The position numbers and the translations under genes were made by a program. From positions 992,001 through 1,056,000 of the forward strand of contig MARA01000002.1 in NCBI GenBank assembly GCA_001792895.1: a DNA stretch of 64,000 bases, given 5' to 3'. Shown piece after piece: positions 56,511 through 64,000 of the stretch. Source of the DNA: Lentinus brumalis. Its lineage: Eukaryota > Basidiomycota > Agaricomycetes > Polyporales > Polyporaceae. The notes under the pieces were generated by a model, which saw only the letters and a list, made by a program, of their open reading frames with translations, had not been told where the DNA came from and did not search any database. The stretch's first letter is position 1; the number at the start of each line of letters is the position of its first letter.

Positions 56511-58224
56511 ATGAAACTCATCAACAAACACATAGAGAAGGATGGCTCGGTTCGTGGTGAACAGTACGATACGGTATGCCGCAAGCCTCACTTGTTCATA
56601 GGGACATGTTACGGTCTGTCCGGAGGACGATGAGGATATGTGGCATCTGTATAACTTGATCCAAGAGGTGCTCTTCTTGTCGGACACTACCATGGCGCAC
56701 AACAGACACTGACACCGCTCCCTTAGGGAGATCGCGTCCGTGCTCCAGCCATTCGGCGCATCCAGAATGTATCAACAACCGGGACGGTGGACTCCAGACG
56801 AATCCGTTTGCACCTCACTCTTGCTGTCGCACGCGTTACGTGGTCCCCTTCCGCTGCTCCTGGCGCAGACTCTGGAGCTGCCAATGGTGCTGCCGGGGCC
56901 GCGCCCGCCGCGTCGGCCACGGTCGAGGTTTCCGGACGAGTCGCGGAAGAGAACCAACACGTGAAGCTGGGCGCGTTCCATACGCTCGACATCGAAGCGA
57001 ACAAGAACGTGCGGATAGAGAAGGATGCGGGCGGATGGGACAGTGTTGCGCTTGCGCGTGTAGAGGAGAGCTGTGTGCCGGGACGAGGAGCTGAGGTTGC
57101 TGCCATCGTATGCGGGGAAGGTACGTCTGGCCGATTGCCTTGTGTCGAATGCAATGCTGACATTAGGCCTATTGCACAGGCACGGCCATCTTCTGTTTGT
57201 TGTCTGAGCACATGACAGTAGTGCTGCAGCGGTTAGAGGTGCCTGTTCCTCGCAAGATATCGAACCAGTCCTCGGCGCATGAGAAGGTATGTGATTCAGT
57301 CTCCTTGCCCCGCGACTCCAGCACCGACACTCCTATGACAGGGGCTTGCCCGCTTCTACCAAAACCTATATACTTCCTTCCTCCGACACGTCCCGTACTC
57401 CTCGCCATCTTTGCGAGCAATCGTCATAGCCTCTCCGGGCTGGGTGCGGGATGCTGTCTTCGACTTCATTATGGCAGAAGCGAGTCGCACATCGAACAAG
57501 GCTCTCTTGACTGCCAGGAATAAGTTTATCAAGGTACACGTGAATAGTCCACATGTGCACAGTCTCGTGGAAGCCTTGAAGAGTCCCGAGGTAAGAATCC
57601 GAGGCATCCTCTGTGGGTAGCATGCTAAGTGAGTGTACAGATTGCGAGTCAGATGAAGGAGACGAAGTTTGCCCGAGAAGGACTCATGCTCGATAAGTCA
57701 GATATTCCTGTGACTCTTCACTATGGTCTGTCTTATGTTCGCCCGCAGATTTTTCAAGATGCTCGCTTCTGACGAGATGCGGGCTTGGTATGGCCCCGAC
57801 CACGTTGCACTTGCAGCTGATCGTGGAGCTATCGGCACCCTTCTGATTTCGGATGAGCTCTTCAGGTCAGAGGATCATTGTATGCATGTGCGTGCAGCCG
57901 TCTGACAACGATTCAGATCAAGCGACGCTGCTACTCGAAAGAAATTCGTGGGCATCGTCGAAGATGTCAAACAGAAGGGCGGGGAGGTACTGATATTCTC
58001 CAGCATGCATGAATCTGGCCAGCGTATGTGAACGACTCTGCAATGCCTCGATGTGCTATGTGCTGAACTCCTCTTTCGTGGCAGAATTGAACCAGTTGAC
58101 TGGAATTGCTGCGATATTAACCTTTCCATTGGATGTTGAGGTTGTGGAAGCCGAAGAGCGGGAAGCGAGGGAAGAGGAGGAGCGACGGAAAGCAGAAGAA
58201 GGCGAGGCCGTGGAAGCGTCATGA
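56511..58224 (+). CDS. DOM34: Pelota / Dom34, ribosome-rescue factor
   Basis: Pelota with Hbs1 recognises stalled ribosomes (no-go and non-stop decay) in the cytosol. Nine exons give exactly 424 residues: 56511-56549, 56602-56667, 56727-57120, 57180-57286, 57342-57590, 57641-57696, 57749-57865, 57917-58023, 58085-58224. It starts [14 protein letters not shown] and continues [18 protein letters not shown] (N-terminal Pelota/SmD3-like domain), [20 protein letters not shown] and [15 protein letters not shown]. The central and C-terminal eRF1-like domains carry [25 protein letters not shown] and [15 protein letters not shown]. As expected for Pelota, there is no GGQ motif. Three donors are unusual (GTTCGT, GTGCTC, GTCAGA) but the frame is continuous. 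An acidic Glu/Arg tail ends the protein. It converges on the decarboxylase gene with 111 bases between stops. Confidence 0.93.
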
Positions 58225-58335
58225 CATGATGCGATACAGTGTACAACAAGAGATTGTAGCGGTAGGTTATCTTTACATGTTTATCTGTAGTAGTTCATAC
58301 CCAGTTTGCTTCACCCTAGATTGTCAGTGCAGGGA

Positions 58336-59283
58336 TTAGGCTGAAATACCGACTCTCTCCTGGTACGCCTTCCATCCTTCTGCGCGGTACCTCTCCGCCT
58401 GTACCCGTACCGCATCGGGATCAGCAGCATTATCTTTGCCATACACTCCTCGGCCGACGATGATAACATCGCAGCCAGATTCCAGCACAACCTCCCGTGG
58501 CGTCCGGTACTGCTGGCCCATCGCGTCACCCTTGGCGTCGAGTCCGACTCCTGGGGTCAAAACAAGGAAATCCTCGTCCGGGGAAGACTCGTTTTCTCGT
58601 AGACCAACGCCGTCCATACGGTGCTGAGCGATGAATCCGATCACGAAGTCGCGGTTGGCACGCGCCATGCGTACAGCTTCCTCCGTGTAGGATCCTGTCG
58701 CGAGGCTGCCCTTCGTGCTCATTTCGGCGAGGAGGAGGAGGCCCCGCCCCAGGGGACACCAACCGATGAGAGGCCAGAGATGATAGAGGGACCCGGGACT
58801 GGATGTGCGTTTGTTATGTGCGACCAGCTCGCGATCTTATACACGCCGCTAGAGTACTGCAACGCGACGGTGTTTCCTGCCAATCTTGGTTAATGTGGTG
58901 CTTCCCTAAATCAGCACGGCGACTTACCGATGTCTGCAAATTTCCTGTCTTCGAAGATCAGGAAGTCGTGTTTCGCGCTGAGTTCTTGCAGGCGGTCAAT
59001 AACGGAGGAGTCGAAGTCCTCGATCACATCGACATGGGTCTGTACGACTCGATGAGTAAAGTTGATGCAGGAAGTATCAACACATGCATTGACCTACCTT
59101 GACAAGACATATGTACGGTCCAACGGTGTCAATGATCCTGAGGAAGTCCGCCTGCTTCGTTACATCGACGCTGACGCAGAGGTTGGTGCGCTTGCGCTCA
59201 ATTGTCTCGAGTAACGCCCTCGCCGCGGGATTTGTTTGTTTTGCTGCCCTTTGCGCGTACGTCTGCTTTGCTACGGAAGCCAT
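58336..59283 (-). CDS. URA3: orotidine-5'-phosphate decarboxylase (one-base break)
   Basis: Converts OMP to UMP, the last step of pyrimidine synthesis. Exons on the minus strand: 59283-59098, 59039-58928, 58876-58336, with 58- and 51-base introns. Start [15 protein letters not shown], then [23 protein letters not shown], catalytic [56 protein letters not shown] and [10 protein letters not shown]. The frame breaks between GLSSVGVP and [10 protein letters not shown]. One extra base in the run at 58752-58755 (plus strand) restores a protein of 279 residues, the normal size. Since this gene is usually single and needed for uracil prototrophy, the break is more likely a sequence error than a mutation; a ura- strain is the alternative. 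It shares a 155-base divergent promoter with PUS7. Confidence 0.93.
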
Positions 59284-59438
59284 ATCGCAGTGCAGATGAG
59301 TCTGGTGACGGTGCTTCACAAAGCGAGTCCCGACAACTGTCAGTGGGAGATAAGATTAGATGAAGATGGCAGCGGTGATCGAAGAACAAGATCTGGACGC
59401 GGAGAGCGATCTAATCTCTTTTCAGCCCACCTCCTTCC

Positions 59439-62400
59439 ATGTCGTCTTCGCCCAAAACCCGTCCTCGCGAGGTCGATGACCATGCCTCGGAACAGCCCAT
59501 CGCAAAACGGACCAAACTAGAGGACGCTCGGGATGCGGACGCGTCCGTGCCCATGGACGAAGACCGCGAGGTCGCCGTCGTGAATATCTCCGAACTGGAA
59601 GAGCAGGACGCTATGGACACCGACGCGCCGAACCAGGAAGCGGAGAGTATGCTCCCGCCGAGTCACGCAATGCTCAACGCGCCTCCCCCTGTGTATGGAC
59701 CGGACGGATCAATGCAGCAGATCATGGAGACTGACGTTGGAATATCCGAGTACATTGGATTTGACGTGCCGAAGATTGAGGGAATCATCAAGCAGAGGTG
59801 CGGTCACTATCCTGAGCTGTGGACGCGCGTATTTACCCATCCGTGATGCAGGTTCACGGACTTCCTGGTGTTCGAAGTCGATCTGGATAGTCAGGTCATT
59901 CACTTGAAGTCTCTGGGCATGCCGTCTTCGTCCAAGAAGGGAGCGGATGCTCCTGCCGCAGCGGGAGAGCCCGACGGTGTCCTGCCTGAGGAGCCGGAGC
60001 CAAGTGATACGAAGGAATCCACCGCTCCCACTCCGGCGGCAGAGCAGCCATCGGAATCGACCACCGCTGACCCACCTCAAGAGGCTACCCAGCAGGCAGG
60101 CCCCTCTGAGCCCTCTCCAGAAATTCCTCAAGAGGATGAGCCTTGGCCCGAACGCTTCACAGAAGCTTTGAAGCCGTTCCTCGCCGAGGACGCTATTACT
60201 CGTTTGAAAGACCTCTATCTGGAAGGCCCGGAGCCTCCCTTAACTTTCGTCAGCGACAGCGGATGGGGAGGACGCCAGGCGAAAGCAGCCGACGGTAGCG
60301 CCGATGCAGCCGAGACCCCCCTGCCGGAGCCAGTACAGCAGGAAGAACCAGAAACCAAGGGGAGGGGAAAACGCGGAAGGGACAGAGGCCGCGGTGGCCG
60401 CGGCGGTCGTGGGGGTCGTGGAGGAGGAAGAGGCGGGAGACCTGGAGCTAGAGAAGACCATCGTAAAGTGCTCTCTGACGTCCGTGTCATCATGTTCCAT
60501 CATACTCGTATTGAATGCCATCTGACTTGCGTGACACTTCATTAGCCCATTGCCTCAAAGGAAACCCGCACCGGTCTTCATCAAGTAATTCGAGACTTGT
60601 TTGGCGGTAAGCTAGACACTGAGACGGACACCACTGCTGGACCTTCAGATGAGGGCTCACGCATAGCCATAAAGTGGTCCAAGCGTGGAGGCAGTGGTCG
60701 AGGACGGGGACGTGGCGGAGCACGTGGGGGAAGAACCGAAGGTATGGTTGGTTGAAGCTTTCCATCGACCAGGGCTGACACTTCTGCAGGCCGTGGAGGC
60801 GGAGGAGGCGGAGGCGGAGAAAGGGCGGGCTACCCTCCGTACATTCACTTCACCCTTCAGAAGACAAACCGCGACACCCAAGATGCCCTGGCCTACCTGT
60901 CGCGAACGCTGCACTGCAACGTGAAGGATCTCTCTGTTGCAGGCACGAAGGACAAACGTGGGGTCACCGTCCAACGCGTCTCGTTAAGACGCGGCAACAA
61001 GACGGTGGAGGATGTGTGGAAGATGGCGAACGGCTTGAACGGCCGCCGGACCATGGAAGATGCCCTAACGCAGCGTGGTGAGCGTGGCGTGAGGGTTGCC
61101 GACTTCAACTACCGGAAGGCCAGCTTGGAGCTAGGCATGCTCAAGGGCAACGCGTTTGTCATCACTCTCAGGTAAATAGCCAAGCTCGTCCAGAGGTCTG
61201 TCTCGCTGATGGCGAATGTAGGAACGTTCGCGTCGACTCAATGGACACCCTGGATCGTGCCATGAACGTCATCAAAACGAAGGGCTTTATCAACTACTAC
61301 GGTATGTCGGCATCGACTTTGCCACCATTGTATCTGACAATCTCGGCCCACCCAGGCATGCAACGGTTTGGAACGGCATCCATACCCACGCATTCGATCG
61401 GACTCGCACTTTTAAAGGGTGACTGGCACAAGGCTGTGAATCTCATCCTCCGCAATCGGCCTGGCGAACACCCGGATGTCGTCACTGCTCGGAACGCCTG
61501 GCTAGTTGAGAAGGATTTGGACAAGGCTCTGGAGCTCATGCCTCGGCGTGTGGTGGCGGAGCGTTGCATACTCGAGAGCTACAAGAAGCAGAATGGTGAC
61601 ACCCGAAACGCCATGGGAGCGTTGTCTACTGTGAGCAATTCTCGCCCTACGTATATTCGAGATACTGACCCCCCTTGCAGATCCCTCGTAACCTCAGGCT
61701 CATGTATGTGCATGCGTATCAGTCCTACGTCTGGAACGCCATCGTCTCCGACCGCATCCGCATGCACGGAGCCGACAAGCCGGTCGCCGGAGACCTTGTC
61801 TTTGATGAGGCTTCACCTTCGAAGGCGGAAGGTGGTGAGGACGACTCTGAGGTCGCGCTGGAAGCCGCTGAGGGTGAGGTCTCACTGGAGGACAAAGTGG
61901 CCAATGAGGAGAATGGTATGGGTCAGCACCACTGCCACGACGACGATCTCGGCTAACACCCTCTTTAGCAAAAGACTCTGGAAGATCTGGCAAGAGATCC
62001 AGGAAGGCTTGGGAAGCACCCAAGGTGAAGACACTCACCGAGGCGGACCTAGACAACTACTCGATATTTGACGTGATCATGCCCCTGCCTGGCAAGGATG
62101 TCGACTTCCCAGGTGGCGCGCTGGGTGAACGATACAAGGAGTTTTTGCGTAGAGACGGCCTCGACCCTGAGAACTTCGTTCGCAAGCAGAAGTAAGTACG
62201 GTTGTTGCGTGGCGAATGACTGAAACTGACGAAGCTTTTGGTAGGGACTACACGTTGGGTGGTTCATACCGCAAGATCCTCCATCTACCCAAGGAGCTCT
62301 CTTGGCAGGTGCTGCGGTACACCGACCCGGACGTGCCCCTGGCGCAGTCGGACGAAGACAAGTTGCTCGGCTTTCCTCCACCGGCGACAGTCGAGGACGG

Positions 62401-62578
62401 GAAGTTCCTTGCACTGCAAATTAACCTCCAACTCGGTACCGCTGCATATGCCACTATGGCGTTGCGGGAGGTCACGAAGACCGAGACGAGCTCACACTAT
62501 CAGACGTCGCTCACGCAAGCGTCTGAAGACCAAAAGTACCGCACAACCGAGGGCGCAGAAGAGGAAACAACAGAGTAG
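59439..62578 (+). CDS. PUS7: tRNA/mRNA pseudouridine synthase, PUS7 (TruD family)
   Basis: Converts uridine to pseudouridine in tRNA, U2 snRNA and mRNA. Nine exons join exactly to 899 residues: 59439-59797, 59852-60467, 60546-60741, 60790-61171, 61222-61301, 61356-61630, 61681-61915, 61969-62191, 62245-62578. The N-terminus is acidic with a basic AKRTKLED stretch. Then FTDFLVFEV, an Ala/Pro/Glu-rich insertion, an RGG-like insert, [13 protein letters not shown], and the catalytic motif [10 protein letters not shown] (Asp nucleophile). The TruD insertion domain follows with NYYGMQRFGT and [15 protein letters not shown], then DVIMPLPG and [12 protein letters not shown] near the end. It is longer than the yeast enzyme because of low-complexity insertions at about residues 160-240 and 340-420. 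Divergent from the decarboxylase gene. Confidence 0.94.
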
Positions 62579-63096
62579 AGACGGCGAGCGTGTGTACATC
62601 AACTGACGTGGAACTACGTCGCACGGACCTGGCATCCTGTAGCATGTCTGTAATTCACCGCCTCCCCACGACGTGCCGAACGATAGATGATCATCCTGAG
62701 AGTACAGCGTACGTGTGTGAAGCTGCCAGTTCGCAGCAATGGCGCTGCGAACGTGGTCGCGCTCCCGAGCCGGGGCAGCGTGGGCCGGCGTGGAGGTCTG
62801 TTTCAGCCACAGCTGTGCTCTCGCACACAAACCCTTTCAGTGCGACATGTATCCCCGTACTCTTTCACACATTCGACGGTACCTGGACGTATACCCTGAA
62901 GCTTTATTCTCATACCTGGCACCAGCTGCTGTTCGTTGAATCGTTTCCAGACTCCAGCCGCGCTCCGAGGCCGACAGTCGCAGGCGGTTAGCTTGTTGAT
63001 AAAACCCGGCCGTCTACCCGTGTCTCGGCCTGCGACGCTGCGTCCCCACACCTGACAACCTCTACCTTCACCTTTACCGCCATAGTACTCCGCAGG
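62579..63096. other. intergenic stretch, no gene seen
   Basis: Downstream of PUS7 and upstream of the transporter gene; short frames only. Confidence 0.5.
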
Positions 63097-64000
63097 ATGG
63101 GGCAAGTTGAGCGTGTCGTGTTCTTGTCCCTGGTGTTGGACCTCTTCGGTGCGTCCTCCCTCAGATATCTCTCGATGCATATGCTAACCTTCTTGCGCAG
63201 CATTCACCATTCCGCTCCCTCTATTTCCACGTATCATTGAATGGTACACGAAGGTGAGTACGAGCAAACCCGTTTCGAACCTGACTTAGACGTGGCCGCA
63301 GCGGGAGTCCTCCGACCCGAACGGCTTCCTGTCCCGCACACTCTACACCGTTTCAACAGCGCGAAGTCTGCTGTACAAGCCTACCTCAAACCCTCAAAGA
63401 TGGGATATCGTTCTTCTGGGCGGCCTCATGGGATCCGTGTTCTCGTAAGCATGTCCTACCTTGTTGCCGTCCTGTCCGTCCCTCACACCACCACTGCACG
63501 TGTAGTGCTCTACAATGGTCCGTATATCCCAACCCGCCGCTCACCATCCACCAAGACCCACATCCTTTGTTCCGTTAGGTTCATCTCTCCTTATATTGGA
63601 TCCCTGAGCGACAAGTACGGACGGAAGCGCGTACTCCTCATCACCATGATTGGCAACCTACTCTCTGCGGTGGTGTGAGTGTACTATGCGCATGAAACTT
63701 GTATCTCCGCTCACAGCCCTTCCAGATGGCTCCAATCGACGTCTTTTGCGTCATATCTGCTCTCCCGTGTGATCGGAGGTCTCAGTGAAGGCAATGTTCA
63801 GCTTGCCATGTACGTGGCTTCGATGTGAAAGCGGTTGGATGCGTCTAACTCCCAGCAGTGCCATCCTGTCAGATGTCACCACACCAGAAACTCGTGCGAA
63901 GGCACTCGCACACGTCGGCATAGCATTCGCAATCTGCTTCTGCATCGGGCCACCCATCGGTGCATACTTCGCCTCTCGCCCTCTGCCCACATCCTTCACG
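63097..64000 (+). CDS. major facilitator superfamily transporter (partial, runs off the window)
   Basis: Membrane transporter of the MFS, resembling the TetA/MFSD10-like drug:proton group. Start ATG 63097 (MGQVERVVFLSLVLDLF), splice at 63148, then FTIPLPLFPRIIEWYTK; several short introns follow. Visible features: the MFS motif A region ISPYIGSLSDKYGRKRVLL between the second and third membrane segments, SYLLSRVIGGLSEGNVQLA and SDVTTPETRAKALAHVGIAF, then a hydrophobic segment CIGPPIGAYFAS. The 3' end lies beyond 64000. Substrate cannot be told from this part. Exon limits in 63.3-63.6 kb are approximate. Confidence 0.85.

Overview
The window is nuclear DNA of a filamentous basidiomycete, most likely a mushroom-forming Agaricomycete. 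The evidence is the GC-rich sequence, 45-66 base spliceosomal introns in nearly every gene, a Helitron with a DUF6570-like front end, a Tad-type LINE with RNase H, and lineage-typical gene families. No rRNA, intact tRNA, CRISPR array or prokaryotic operon is visible.

Layout. (1) 1-312: the end of an unidentified gene. (2) 1.65-8.3 kb: a minus-strand Helitron whose RepHel gene holds a Rep (HUH/Y2) domain and a PIF1 helicase. A degenerate tRNA-like sequence sits just outside its probable 3' end. (3) 8.7-38.6 kb: a gene-poor accessory stretch. Almost all recognisable genes are on the plus strand, and the plus strand is conspicuously pyrimidine-rich. It holds a small subunit of ribonucleotide reductase (R2) with a damaged iron site, two unknown genes, a MYND-finger gene, a PCL-like cyclin, a nucleotidyltransferase-fold gene, a large RNR subunit (R1) with its catalytic residues intact, a short-motif nuclear protein, two minisatellites and a small four-exon gene. 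One unknown gene runs on the minus strand. (4) 39.3-43.1 kb: a two-exon coiled-coil plus transposase-like gene. (5) 43.66-53.5 kb: a near full-length LINE on the minus strand, with gag-like ORF1, EN-RT-RNaseH ORF2 and a poly-A tail. (6) 56.5-64 kb: ordinary, tightly packed housekeeping genes: Pelota/DOM34, orotidine-5'-phosphate decarboxylase, the pseudouridine synthase PUS7, and the start of an MFS transporter.

Two observations stand out. First, both RNR subunits lie 19 kb apart in the accessory stretch with a cyclin between them. The R1 keeps every catalytic residue, but the R2 has lost two iron ligands and its C-terminal docking tail. This could be an alternative or decoy RNR system carried with S-phase genes. 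Second, at least eight gene breaks in the window, including one in the housekeeping OMP decarboxylase, are each cured by adding a single C or G in a short C/G run. They all lean the same way, which points to base-calling or assembly deletions rather than pseudogenisation.

Much of 13-39 kb contains short protein-like stretches that switch frame. I could not resolve them into genes and describe them as such.
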